A stretch of 64,000 bases of DNA from Roseiarcus sp963794655 (GTDB taxonomy: Bacteria > Pseudomonadota > Alphaproteobacteria > Rhizobiales > Beijerinckiaceae): contig CAWCEV010000006.1 in NCBI GenBank assembly GCA_963794655.1, forward strand, positions 2,418,001 to 2,482,000, written 5' to 3'. The position numbers and the translations under genes are program-made. The notes below the pieces were generated by a model. The model had not been told where the DNA came from, did not search any database, and saw only the letters and a program-made list of their open reading frames with translations. How positions within the stretch are numbered: the first letter of the stretch is position 1; every line of letters starts with the position of its first letter. This document shows, piece after piece, positions 10,401 through 19,800 of the stretch.

Positions 10401-13044
10401 CTTTGTCGCCGGTGATGGTCACATCGGCGGCGAGTGTATGGTCGTCGATCCGCTGCATGGCGACGTAACTCCAGCTGCTTGCTTCAGGGCGGCCATAGAC
10501 TGCAAGCCGCTCCACGCTCAGCGGAAGATACAGATCGCCGGTCGATTCGCCGTCACTGTCAATGGCCAGCGCCGCAGCCTGGAGACAGGCATCCAGCCAC
10601 CACGGCGCAAGCTCCCAACCCTGTTCCCCCGCCTCGGTGGTCACAATCTCCGCCAGTGCTTCCCCATTTCCGGTCCACGCCCGCTGTAAGCCGCGGAAGT
10701 GCGGCCCGAACTGGAGGCCGCGAGACGCCATCTGGGCGTAGAACTGTTCGCTTGGGGCGGCGCGCAGACGGCCGCGGATACCCTCTAGATCCAAGCGCTC
10801 CGGCTTCTGCACAGGTGCGCCGCCGGGGAGTAGCCAACCTTCGGAAACGCGCTCCCATCCGCCGTCCCCTTGCTCGGCATAGACCCGCACCCGGCTCCGG
10901 CCGCCTACGGCTTCTTCCACAACCGTTTGGGCCCGGCGCTCGCTATCGATCACCAGCGGCGCTTGCAGAACCACATCTTCCAGCGTCCAGCCGCCGCCAG
11001 GGGTCGGTCCGAGGGCCTCCGCAGCCGCCTCCAGCATCAGCTCCATGTGGCCGGTTCCCGGCAGCACGACCCGCCCGGCGACCACATGCTCTCCAACCCA
11101 ACTTGCCGCCCGCAGTTGGGTCTCGTATTGACCGGCCACTCCCGCGGCCCGCAGACGATGACCCAGCAGCCCACGACCCGTTGGCTCGCCGTCCACCGCT
11201 TTCCCGTCCGTTTTGATCCAGTAGCGCTCGCGCTGAAACGCATACCCCGGGAGAGCCACCCGGCGTAGCTTCCGCCCGGATATCCGCTTCACCCAGTCCA
11301 CCCTCGCGCCGTGCACGAACTGTTCGGCCACCGCTGCTGCCGGTGCTTGCCCATCCAGAACTTCATGAGGGGCGCGCTGTCCCGCTTTCACTGCGGCGCA
11401 ATACACCCCCGGCACGCTCGCTCCAGCAAGCCATCGGATCAGCTTCTCTACACATTCAGCCTTGCCCGAGGCGACCACCGCCAGGCGTTCGCTGAACGCC
11501 GCACGGCCCACGGCCGCGGAATAGCAAATCTCGCTCCAGCCCGCACCGGTCTGGGGCAGAAACTCCGTATAGCGCTCCACCAGCGCGCGCAGCGCCGCTT
11601 CGCTTCGCGCCGTGATCGCCAGCACCTCTTCCCCGGATTCGTTCTCGGCAAGCGCCACTTCCTCCAGCCAGTCTTCTACCACCACGTGCGCGTTCGTCCC
11701 GCTGAAACCAAAAGAGCTGACTCCGCCGATCCGCCGGCCGCCAATCGGATCCCACTGCCGCGCCTGGGTCAACACTTCCAGCGGCAGCTCATCCCAACGC
11801 ACATGCTCGCTGGGACGCTCCCAGTGAAGCTGGCCCGGTAGTACTCCGTGCTGCAGCCCAAGCACCAGCTTGATCAGCCCGGCCACCCCCGCAGCCGACT
11901 CCAGGTGACCAATGTTGGTCTTCACCGATCCGATGCAAAGCTTCTTCGCGCGTTCGCCGCCGAACACGGCCCCCAACGCCTCGGCTTCGATGGGATCGCC
12001 CAGTGTGGTCCCGGTGCCGTGCGCCTCGACATAGCCCACCTGCCACGGCTCGATACCCGCTCGCCGATGCGCTACACGCAAAAGCTCCTGCTGGGCCAAA
12101 CCGTTGGGCACAGTCAAGCCGCTCGACGCACCATCCTGGTTCACCGCCGAGCCAAGAATCACACCCTGGATCCGGTCCCCGGCCGCCTGTGCATCGCGCA
12201 GCCGCTTCAGAACCAGCACTCCGCAGCCCTCACCACGAACAAAACCATCCGCACCCGCATCGAATGCGCGCACACACCCTTGCGGCGATAACATGCCCCA
12301 CTGGGAAGCAATGATCAGTGGTTCGGGAATGGCGAGAAGATTGACGCCTCCGGTGATGGCGAGGGCAGTTTCATGCTCGCGCAGGCTTCGGCAGGCGCGG
12401 TCGATAGCCACCAGCGAAGACGAACAGGCGGTATCGATCGCCATGCTGGGGCCGTTGATTCCATAGAAGTACGAAAGCCTTCCGGCTGTGGCATTCAGGG
12501 CTGATCCCTGCAGCACATGCGCGGTGAGCTGCTCGGGAGGAATCATTCTCTGGAGAAGCTGAGCGTAATCGGAAGTGCTTATGCCGATGAACACTCCTGC
12601 GTTTTGATCGGCAAGCGATTTGGGGTTGATGCCGGCGTCTTCGAGAGCTGCCCAGCTAACCTCGAGCAGCAACCGCTGCTGCGGATCCATCGTTACCGCT
12701 TCGCGGGGTGAGATGCCAAAGAATTCCGCATCGAAATCTCCCGGTGCGTCGAGCAGACCCGCCCGGCGGCTATAAGTCTTCCCCGGGGTTTGCGGACGAG
12801 GATCAAATACCGGGTCGAGATCAATTCGATCGGAGGGAATCTCCTTTACGGCATCAGCCCCACGAGCGAGCAGATCCCAATACTGTTCCGGAGTATCGGC
12901 CCCGCCGGGAAAACGGCAACCCATGCCGATGATCGCTATCGGCATGCGGTCGCGACCTTCCAGCTCTTCCACCCGTTGGCGGAGTCCGCGCAGAGCCAGC
13001 AGCATTTGTTTTTCCGGCGATAGATTTTCCGAATGGGCAGCCAT
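7468..13044 (-). CDS. AT-less polyketide synthase module, KS-DH-ER-KR-ACP
   Basis: 1858 residues from ATG 13044, two bases after the TAA of the upstream PKS gene, with GGAG 10 nt upstream. The frame stays open further upstream but only in antisense-like composition over the previous gene, so I reject a longer start. Domains: docking helix about 9-30; KS 33-455 (DTACSSSL, EAHGTGT, NIGHLE); AT-flanking linkers without AT; DH 615-885 with intact HVVAGRVVLP; a KR structural half; ER about 1110-1430 (GINFRDVMNALG, AAGGLGLAA); KR about 1455-1640 with TGGCGGLG and an LDD motif, the B-type signature; ACP about 1735-1805 (LGLDSLMAVEL). The tail ALSDEEAEALLLEELERR fits a C-terminal docking element. It should fully reduce its extension unit. 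It shares a 1.9-kb near-identical block with the PKS at 1-3936, which suggests recent duplication or gene conversion. Confidence 0.95.
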   Translation of the reverse strand: MAAHSENLSPEKQMLLALRGLRQRVEELEGRDRMPIAIIGMGCRFPGGADTPEQYWDLLARGADAVKEIPSDRIDLDPVFDPRPQTPGKTYSRRAGLLDAPGDFDAEFFGISPREAVTMDPQQRLLLEVSWAALEDAGINPKSLADQNAGVFIGISTSDYAQLLQRMIPPEQLTAHVLQGSALNATAGRLSYFYGINGPSMAIDTACSSSLVAIDRACRSLREHETALAITGGVNLLAIPEPLIIASQWGMLSPQGCVRAFDAGADGFVRGEGCGVLVLKRLRDAQAAGDRIQGVILGSAVNQDGASSGLTVPNGLAQQELLRVAHRRAGIEPWQVGYVEAHGTGTTLGDPIEAEALGAVFGGERAKKLCIGSVKTNIGHLESAAGVAGLIKLVLGLQHGVLPGQLHWERPSEHVRWDELPLEVLTQARQWDPIGGRRIGGVSSFGFSGTNAHVVVEDWLEEVALAENESGEEVLAITARSEAALRALVERYTEFLPQTGAGWSEICYSAAVGRAAFSERLAVVASGKAECVEKLIRWLAGASVPGVYCAAVKAGQRAPHEVLDGQAPAAAVAEQFVHGARVDWVKRISGRKLRRVALPGYAFQRERYWIKTDGKAVDGEPTGRGLLGHRLRAAGVAGQYETQLRAASWVGEHVVAGRVVLPGTGHMELMLEAAAEALGPTPGGGWTLEDVVLQAPLVIDSERRAQTVVEEAVGGRSRVRVYAEQGDGGWERVSEGWLLPGGAPVQKPERLDLEGIRGRLRAAPSEQFYAQMASRGLQFGPHFRGLQRAWTGNGEALAEIVTTEAGEQGWELAPWWLDACLQAAALAIDSDGESTGDLYLPLSVERLAVYGRPEASSWSYVAMQRIDDHTLAADVTITGDKGQPLVHFSQLRFRKLQAKTDRVTSYTVEWIDAPLRASAASLTGHWLVLFDANELGANLSAEVCAELQKHGATWSLISGESHTHPMEGHAHLPENRYRETLRGIAALRAPLEGVLDLRAARSGNLELLEATAEPLESLLAVDACLSLLQALLLEQIHPARGVWLATTGGQGGVGVSISAEGRAIQALRRTAVLEFPELQIRSVDLGPKTGASDIVRALGMVDVEETALREGRILAPLLKEHIATAEVANTEIATAQSGLIEDLQSISVPRHAPLADEVEIAVAAHGINFRDVMNALGMLPGMVQRLGGECAGTVVYAGEQSGFSSGDRVFAFAPGSFREFVTVRASQVFHVPDGMSLAQAASLPVVYMTALYGLDRLAALQSGQSVLIHSAAGGLGLAAVHLAQARGAEIYATAGSEEKRAYLRSLGIPHVLPSRTAGFAEQVMSLTAGRGVDVVLNSLTGVLAEKTLSIVATGGCFLEVGKRDTLSRETVEQARPDVRHCVYDLGQAAEADVSLIPSLAREMLQLLACNAIVPLPVTEFVDAKEAFRFMAQARHIGKIVVTRSNRSPLPPVLKPDSQGTYLITGGCGGLGLLFAQAMVERGARRLILMTRRAPNPPAAKAMEHLRSRGAEIMLVTADVSDRQAVESVLREIPSSHPLRGILHAAGVLDDHSLLDQTPASLVSVLRPKWLGAWNLHTLTRKQNLDFFVLFSSAAVVLGSPGQANYAAANAALDALADYRRQLGLPALSVQWGPWNSAGMAAKLAADLPAMGMGKIDSADGVAAVDRLLGKQETVAAVLRMLSWEKFVSRRPKGTTALFSRLVEANLQEKKRQETGKDLQQNQRSLQFSDLLQGVPPGDRQAMLAEHLRQQALKILSLPAHTRIDEDEALHDLGLDSLMAVELRNALAESLKRPLSPTLVLDFPTLRTLTGFLLGEMFAASANSGADEKLPDNIDALSDEEAEALLLEELERREHGARR
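10368..12295 (-). repeat. Near-identical duplicated KS-linker-DH segment, copy 2
   Basis: Partner of 1268-3180. This copy has a few codons more in the early DH and keeps the complete HxxxGxxxxP motif, whereas copy 1 has Ala for Gly. The sharp edges inside domains point to gene conversion or segmental duplication. Confidence 0.88.
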
Positions 13045-13046
13045 GG

Positions 13047-16000
13047 TTACAGAACTCCAAGTTTCTGCTGAATGGCCGCGAGCTCGGCGGCAATGGCCGC
13101 ATTGGTTTCCGATTCGCTCATCCCGGCCAGCGAAGCCGAGTAGCGCTCCTCCTGCCCTCTCGGCAACGGCGGGAGGCCGGATGACGGCAGGGGTGTCGCG
13201 GGAAACAGTTTTTCGTCGAGGTACGCGGCCAGTGCGGTAATGGTCGGATAAGTGAGAGTCACCGTTCCGGACAGCTTTAACCCCGTGCCTGCTTCCAGGC
13301 GGCGCTTCAGCTTCACGCTCATCAGCGAGTCCATGCCCAGCTGAAAGAGGCCGCGCGTTTCGTCCAGAGGATCGTTCGGCATCATTCCGAAAACCTGGCG
13401 CGCCTCTGCTGCCACAAAATCCAATAGGCGAATCCGGCGCTCCTGCGGAGAACAATTCGTGAGTCCCTCCAACCGCGGTGTTTCCGGAGCGTCCACTGTT
13501 TTTGTCAGGGTGGTGTGCGGTTCGTGTAGTTCCGTAACCAGAGCTGCTCTGCCGCGCATCTCCAATGCCGGACCGAGGATGTTCCAATCAATGTCGGCCA
13601 CGATCTGTGCGGTGCGATCGGAAGCCATCACTGTTTCCAATACGCGTAGCGCTCGATCGGATCGCATCCCGATGAATCCGGAGCGGCCGACCAACTCCTG
13701 CTGGCGGATGTCCTGCTGGTGCTCCCAGGAGCCCCACTCCACGCAGAGAGCGGGAAGGCCGAGGGCACGGCGTTGGGAAGCAATCTCCACAAGGCACGCG
13801 TTGGCCGCGGCGTACAAGGCTCCGTTGCGCAGTCCGATGGTGGAAGCGGCCGATCCGAAGAGGACAAAAAAGTTCAGTTGAGCTTGCCGCGTGCAGCAGT
13901 CAAGAACGCGAGCGCCTTCCACCTTGGCGCGAAACGCGACCTCCACGTCGGGCGAGAGGGCTTCCACGATGGGGGTAAAATTCATGCCGGCAGCCGCGTG
14001 AATCACGCCGGCAAGACTTGTCGAACGCGCGTCTATCCGCGCCAGCAGGCTGCGGACCTGGGATTCATCGGACACGTCGCACGCTTCAGCGAGCACGGTA
14101 ATACCGCGCGCCCGCCATTTCTCCAGCATCGGTAACACATCCGGATTGGCCATGTCCGACGGGTCCCTCCGCCCGACCAGCGCGAGATGCCGCGCGCCGC
14201 GATCGATAAGCCAGGAAGCAATCTCCATGCCCAAGCGGCCGAAAGCGCCGGTCACCAGGTAGCATCGATCGGGTCTCAACTGCAGCCGCTCACCTGCGAC
14301 CGCAGGAGGGTTTCGACGCAGTCTTGTGACCCACCGGCGGCCTTCTCGCAGCACCACGCGATCTTCCCCGCTTGCGCGCACAATCTCCTGGCAAACGGCC
14401 TCTGCATTTTGGGAGCTATTCGTATCCGTGTCAATGGATCCGCCAGCGAGCAACGGATGCTCCAGACCGAAGACGCGGCTGAACCCGCGCACAGCGGCCC
14501 GGTAGGGATGAAGCCCAGTTGCGGCAGCTTCCACCATCTCCGCGCCCTGGGTGACAAACCACAACTTCAGAGCAAGTTCGCTGCGGATCATGGATTGCGC
14601 GATCGCGAGAGCCTCCGCGGTCATGCCGGCTGCATTCCCCCCGGCAGCGAAATACAACGCGTATTGTGGCGTGTGGGCGGCTTGCGTCAACTCGCCGAGA
14701 AATTGCTTCAGTCCGTGGCCCGGGTCTGTCGCGTTCGATATCTCTTCCCCGCGCACTTCGAGAACCTTGTCCCCGCGTTCGCGGATGACTTCGGCAAGCC
14801 TTCCGGCCAATGCTTCTCCATGATGTAAGAGAAGCCAAGTCGCCGGCTGCGTGCGGCGCTCGCCTTGAGGTGCGCCCAATGGGAGTTCGAGCCATTCGGA
14901 GGAATAGAGCCAGTCCGCCGGCAATGAATCACCGGGATGCTCATTGGCTGAAGCCTGTGCCGTGTCCAGCCAATACGCCCTTCCCTGGAAGGGGTACCGC
15001 GGTAGATCAACGAGAGAGCCCCGTGTATTAAGGGCGGCCTGCCAATCCACGTCCTCCCCGGTCTCCCAGGCCAGGATCAACTCTTCCAGGTGCGACGGCT
15101 CATTGCCTCCAGTCCGCTGTGGCCGGCTGGTGCTGTCCGAGACCTCGGACCGGCGGCGCAACTGTGTGGCCATCTGCTTCGCGTCTGTTCCCATCACGGC
15201 AACGCGGTACGCATGATGGGTTCTGCGAACCGTACTGGTATAGCTGATATTGGCCAGTTCCGATTCATCGGCGCCTTCCAGCCGATCGGCAAATGCGGTC
15301 AGCAGCAAGCGGAGTGCTTCCGGGGACTGCGCCGAGACCAGCACCGGACGTATTCCCGGTTGCGGCACAGGAGCAAGTAATGGGGGCGCTTCTTCCAGGA
15401 CCACGTGTACGTTGGTCCCGCTCCAGCCAAAAGAACTGACCCCCGCAAGCCGGCGCCCGGTCGTGGCCCATTCGCGGCCACGCTGAGGAATGCTTAGGCC
15501 GGTTGCCTGCGCTGCGAGATGGGGATTCAATTTCTGGAGATTCGCCACCGGCGGGAGCCACCGATGTTGCAACACCAGCACCGTCTTGATCAGGCCGGCG
15601 ATCCCCGCCGCCCCTTCCAGGTGGTTGATATTTGCCTTGACCGCTCCCAACGTGCAAGGAGTGGTCCTTTGCCCTCCTGCCAGGACTTCGGCCAGCGCTT
15701 CCACCTCGATCGGATCGCCCAGTGCGGTGCCGGTACCGTGCGCTTCGACATAACCGATCTCCCACGGTTGCACTTTGGCATCCTGCAGAGCGCGCCTGAG
15801 CACCCGCTGCTGCGCCAGCCCACTGGGGGCGGTCAGCCCGTTCGTCTTCCCATCCTGATTCACAGCGGAGCCGCGAAGAATCGCCAGCACCCGATCACCG
15901 TCCCGCAGTGCATCGTCCAGCATCTTTAACACGACAACACCGCAGCCTTCGCCGCGCCCCATTCCGTTCGCCGCAGCATCAAAGGTTTTGCAGCGGCCAT

Positions 16001-16763
16001 CGTCCGCGAGCAACTGCAATTGAGCAAGGGCCACGGTGACGATTGGCGTCAATAACAGGTTCACGCCGCCCGCAAAAGCGACGGTGCAGTCGCCGGCGCG
16101 CAGACTACGACAGGCCAGGTGTACGGCGGCGAGCGACGAAGAACAAGCCGTGTTCACCGTAACCGCAGGACCATGCAGATCAAGCCAGTAAGCCAGCCGC
16201 CCGGCGATCATATCGTGGGCCGTTCCCGGCGCCGCATAGGCGTCGAGTGTCGCCGGATCAGCAAACTGCATAGCGTGATAATCGGCGCTTTGACTATGGA
16301 TACCCACAAAGACGCCAGCATCCGTACCGGCGATTCGCATCTTCGGCAACCCGGCGTGTTCGAGGGCGTGCCAAGCCGTCTCCAGGAAAATGCGCTGCTG
16401 CGGATCCATGCGCATTGCTTCGCGTGGCGTGATGTCGAAGAAAGCCGCATCGAAGCGCTTTACATCATCCAGGAAGGCGCCATAACGGGTATTGATTTTT
16501 CCCGGAGTGGCGGCATCGGGAGAATAGAAGCGGTCCCGGTCCCAGCGGTCTGACGGGATGAGTGTCACTGTATCCCGGCCTTCCGCAATCATCTGCCAGA
16601 ACTGCTCAGGGTCGCTGCCGCTTCCTGGCAAGCGCAACCCCATACCGATGATGGCGACCGCGCTCGACGGATCGCGCGCTTCGGCCGCGGCCAGCTTCTC
16701 TCTCAGCTCGCGGATCACCTTGCGGGCTCGTTCGAGTAGCTCTTCTTGAGGATTCAGCGTCAT
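13047..16763 (-). CDS. AT-less polyketide synthase module, KS-KR-ACP
   Basis: 1238 residues from ATG 16763 with AAGGGG just upstream. An N-terminal coiled coil (about 5-30) is a docking element. KS spans about 36-460 with NTACSSSL, EAHGTGTALGDP and NINHLE. The linker ends YPFQGRAYW and no AT is present. A KR structural half is followed by the catalytic KR: TGAFGRLG near 838 and the Ser/Tyr/Asn pattern ending ALYAAANACL near 984. The KR lacks both the LDD motif of B-type domains and the Trp of A-type domains, so stereochemistry cannot be called. The ACP near 1145 reads LGMDSLMSVKL. The tail AGMSESETNAAIAAELAA fits a docking element for the next PKS. Expected output is a beta-hydroxy (or unreduced) intermediate. 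It is the second PKS in the transcription order. Confidence 0.95.
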   Translation of the reverse strand: MTLNPQEELLERARKVIRELREKLAAAEARDPSSAVAIIGMGLRLPGSGSDPEQFWQMIAEGRDTVTLIPSDRWDRDRFYSPDAATPGKINTRYGAFLDDVKRFDAAFFDITPREAMRMDPQQRIFLETAWHALEHAGLPKMRIAGTDAGVFVGIHSQSADYHAMQFADPATLDAYAAPGTAHDMIAGRLAYWLDLHGPAVTVNTACSSSLAAVHLACRSLRAGDCTVAFAGGVNLLLTPIVTVALAQLQLLADDGRCKTFDAAANGMGRGEGCGVVVLKMLDDALRDGDRVLAILRGSAVNQDGKTNGLTAPSGLAQQRVLRRALQDAKVQPWEIGYVEAHGTGTALGDPIEVEALAEVLAGGQRTTPCTLGAVKANINHLEGAAGIAGLIKTVLVLQHRWLPPVANLQKLNPHLAAQATGLSIPQRGREWATTGRRLAGVSSFGWSGTNVHVVLEEAPPLLAPVPQPGIRPVLVSAQSPEALRLLLTAFADRLEGADESELANISYTSTVRRTHHAYRVAVMGTDAKQMATQLRRRSEVSDSTSRPQRTGGNEPSHLEELILAWETGEDVDWQAALNTRGSLVDLPRYPFQGRAYWLDTAQASANEHPGDSLPADWLYSSEWLELPLGAPQGERRTQPATWLLLHHGEALAGRLAEVIRERGDKVLEVRGEEISNATDPGHGLKQFLGELTQAAHTPQYALYFAAGGNAAGMTAEALAIAQSMIRSELALKLWFVTQGAEMVEAAATGLHPYRAAVRGFSRVFGLEHPLLAGGSIDTDTNSSQNAEAVCQEIVRASGEDRVVLREGRRWVTRLRRNPPAVAGERLQLRPDRCYLVTGAFGRLGMEIASWLIDRGARHLALVGRRDPSDMANPDVLPMLEKWRARGITVLAEACDVSDESQVRSLLARIDARSTSLAGVIHAAAGMNFTPIVEALSPDVEVAFRAKVEGARVLDCCTRQAQLNFFVLFGSAASTIGLRNGALYAAANACLVEIASQRRALGLPALCVEWGSWEHQQDIRQQELVGRSGFIGMRSDRALRVLETVMASDRTAQIVADIDWNILGPALEMRGRAALVTELHEPHTTLTKTVDAPETPRLEGLTNCSPQERRIRLLDFVAAEARQVFGMMPNDPLDETRGLFQLGMDSLMSVKLKRRLEAGTGLKLSGTVTLTYPTITALAAYLDEKLFPATPLPSSGLPPLPRGQEERYSASLAGMSESETNAAIAAELAAIQQKLGVL

Positions 16764-16893
16764 CCAGCCCCTTATGCTAGTTCCCGGTCACCGTCGGGGG
16801 CGATGAGTTCACGTGCGTCCGATCGTTCCCTAGGCATTCTTTACTCAAACGCATCGGCGAGCTATTCCCCGCCTGTGCCATTGCTGCAGTGGT
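16764..16893. other. 130-bp spacer between two PKS genes
   Basis: This gap separates the stop of the KS-AT-DH-ER-KR-ACP gene from the start of the KS-KR-ACP gene. It is the only sizeable gap within the PKS run; the other PKS junctions overlap or are 2 bp apart. I see no terminator hairpin with a T tract, so read-through is likely. An internal promoter cannot be excluded. Confidence 0.6.
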
Positions 16894-19800
16894 TCAACGG
16901 TTCAGAAGACTTTCAGCCCCCAGCAATTCTGCTTCCAGCATTTCGGCAACGGATAGACCGCCCGTGCTGCTGGGCGATAAAACCGGCGCGGGTGATGGCG
17001 CAATGGGGGTTGCTGCGGGAACAGCTTCCTTCGCCACTGGCTCGCCCAGATGCTTTATTTCTGGATGGTTGGCAGCCAACCTGACCTCAAGATGTGCAGC
17101 CAACGCCGATACGGTGGGATAATTCCACACCAGTGTGGCAGAAAGCTTCAAGAGCAGAGCCCGCTCCAACCTGTTGCGCAGTTCCAGCGCCATCAAAGAA
17201 TCGAGACCCAACGAACGAAGGGGCTTGCCGTCGGGCACACGTTCCGCATCCAGACGCAGCACTGCGGCCACCTGGCGGCGCAGCCAGGCGAGGATGGCAA
17301 TCTGCAACTCCTCTTTCGTCAGCAGCCGCAAGCCGGCGGCAAAGTCTTCAGTACCCCCCGCCGCGGCGGGAGCAGACAGTCCGGTCAGATTCTTAAACAA
17401 TGGAGACTTTGCCGCCGCGAGATGGGTCGCGCACCATTGGCCGGCGTCCAGGTGCATCGCCGCTACCTGTACGGGACTTTCCCTCAGGATTCTCAGTGCC
17501 AGCGCCGCGCCCTCTTTTCGGGTGAGGGGGCTTAGCCCCTGCAAGGCCGTCCCGGCTCCTCGATTCTGAGTCGCCGCGGCCAAACCTACCTCGCCCCAGG
17601 TACCCCAGTTAATACTTGTCGCCGGAATTCCCCGGGCCCGCTGGGTGTGTGCCAGGGCATCCAGCATAGCGTTCGCCGCCGCGTAATTCGCCTGGCCCGG
17701 ATTGCCCAGGACCCCGGCTACGGAGGAGTAGTAGAGCAGAAAGTCCAGATCTCCTGGGCCGACTTCCGCATCCAGAGCCAGCGCACCGCCCACTTTCCCC
17801 GCCATCACATTCTGAATTTTTTTGAGCGACAAGTGAGCAATGACGGCGTCGTCGAGGATTCCCGCCGCATGCACAATTCCCCGAAGCGACGGCATGGTTG
17901 TGCGGACGTCCCTGAGGAGGGCTGAGACTTGTGCAGGCACGCTCAAATCCGCCTGGCGGATGGAGACGATTGCCCCACCGTGTTGCAGCTTCGCGATCGC
18001 CTGCCGGACCTCTTCGGACGCTGCGCTGCGCGACACCAGCACCAGATGCCTCGCTCCATGTTCGACGAACACCTGTGCTGTCACCAGGCCCAGGGCGCCG
18101 AGCCCACCTGTGATGAGATAGGTTGCGTCGCCGGAGAGCCGGATTTCACCGCGCTGAATCAGCGCATTCCCCTCGTTGACATTGAGAACGATCTTGCCGA
18201 TATGTCCAGCACTCGCCATTCGTTGAAAAGCCTGGTTCGCGGCAGAAACGGGAAAGACACTGGTAGGCGTTGGTGCGAAGACGCCCGTGCGGAATAATGC
18301 CATCACCTCGGCAAACATCGAAGCGACCATCGATTGTCTGTCTTCTACTGCCTGGGCAAGATCGACGGCGAACAGAGACAGGTTTTTTGCAAAGGGACGT
18401 AAAGCGACCCTGCTGTTTTCCCAGATATCCCGCTTCCCGATCTCGACGAACCTGCCGTAGGGCGCGAGCGACTCAAGACCGGCAGCCATGGCAGGTCCAG
18501 CAAGTGAGTTCAAGACCACGTCGACACCCTTGCCGTCCGTCGCCGCCATCACCTCGCGCGCGAAATCCAGTTTGCGGGAATGCATGATGTGACGGATGCC
18601 CAGACCCTGCAGAAATTCCCGTTTCTCTCCGGAGCCTACCGTCGCATAGATTTCGGCTCCGATCCATCGCGCGATCTGAATGGCAGCAAGGCCTACCCCT
18701 CCTGCCGCGGCATGGATGAGAACCTTTTCCCCCCGCTTGAGCTGCGCTAGCTTCACCAGCCCGTACCATGCGGTAAGAAACGCGCAGGGGATACCGGCAG
18801 CTTGCACAAAGCTCATGTTGTCCGGCTTGCTCACCACGAGTTCCTCAGGGACAAGCACGCGAGTGCCAATCATTCCCGCGTCAAAAGACGCCGCGATCGC
18901 GAGGACCGAATCGCCGGGACGGAAGCTCGTGACGCCGTTTCCCACCCGCAATACTTTACCGGCGCACTCGCCGCCAAAACGCGATCCCGCCAGCGCCTCG
19001 TGGATCCCCATCGCGCATAGGACATCCCTGAAGTTGAGTCCGGCTGCCTCGACGGAGATCTCTATTTCTCCTATGCCCGGCGCTTTGCTCCAAACCGACT
19101 GTAGCTGGAAGCTGTCGAGCGATCCCCGAACCTGCTGGACAAGCTCGAAACCCTCGGCCTCTTCTCGTTCGGCAGCTCTCAATTCGTCGAACGCGACCAA
19201 TTGCCGCCCCGGTGCCCCGGCTTCGAATCGATTGAGCCGCGCTCCAAAGCTGCCGTCCTGCCGTAGCGCAATCCGGTCTTCATTCCCGTCGCCCAGCAAT
19301 ATCGCGGCGATCATATCCGGCTCCGCCGCCAGCGGAGACGCGGGGAGATCCATGCAACTGGGCTGGAATGCAGGGTATTCGTTGGCGACAGAGGCAAAAA
19401 ATCCCCATACCGCGCCGCCCCCCACGCTGGTTACCGGCTCGTCCTTCAGCGCATGACTTCCTCGGGTGATCATCCAAATCCGGGTGGGAACGGCTTTTTC
19501 GCCGGTCACTTCCTCGAGACGCGATATTATGCCCGCTCCGTCGGCAAGTACCTGCTGCGCATCCGCGAGAGTGGAGTCTGCAACAAGGTCTAGAGGTGTC
19601 AACCAGACGATCCCCCTAATCGCATCCTTACCTGGCACAACTCCGGCGAGAATCTCTGACGGCTCAGTAACTTCAACCGAGGCGCCGCGAATCCGCAGCG
19701 CCCTGGCAAGCACTTCGGTCGTACCCTGCCGATCCGCAATCAACAGCCAGTGCCCAGCCGGCGTTCCCTGTTGTTCCGCGGCATCGGCGTTCAGTTTTTC

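Noticed and set aside
13045..13587. Upstream in-frame extension of the KS-DH-ER-KR-ACP gene
   Set aside because: It overlaps the ACP end of the preceding PKS in another frame and has shadow composition; ATG 13044 with GGAG explains the start.
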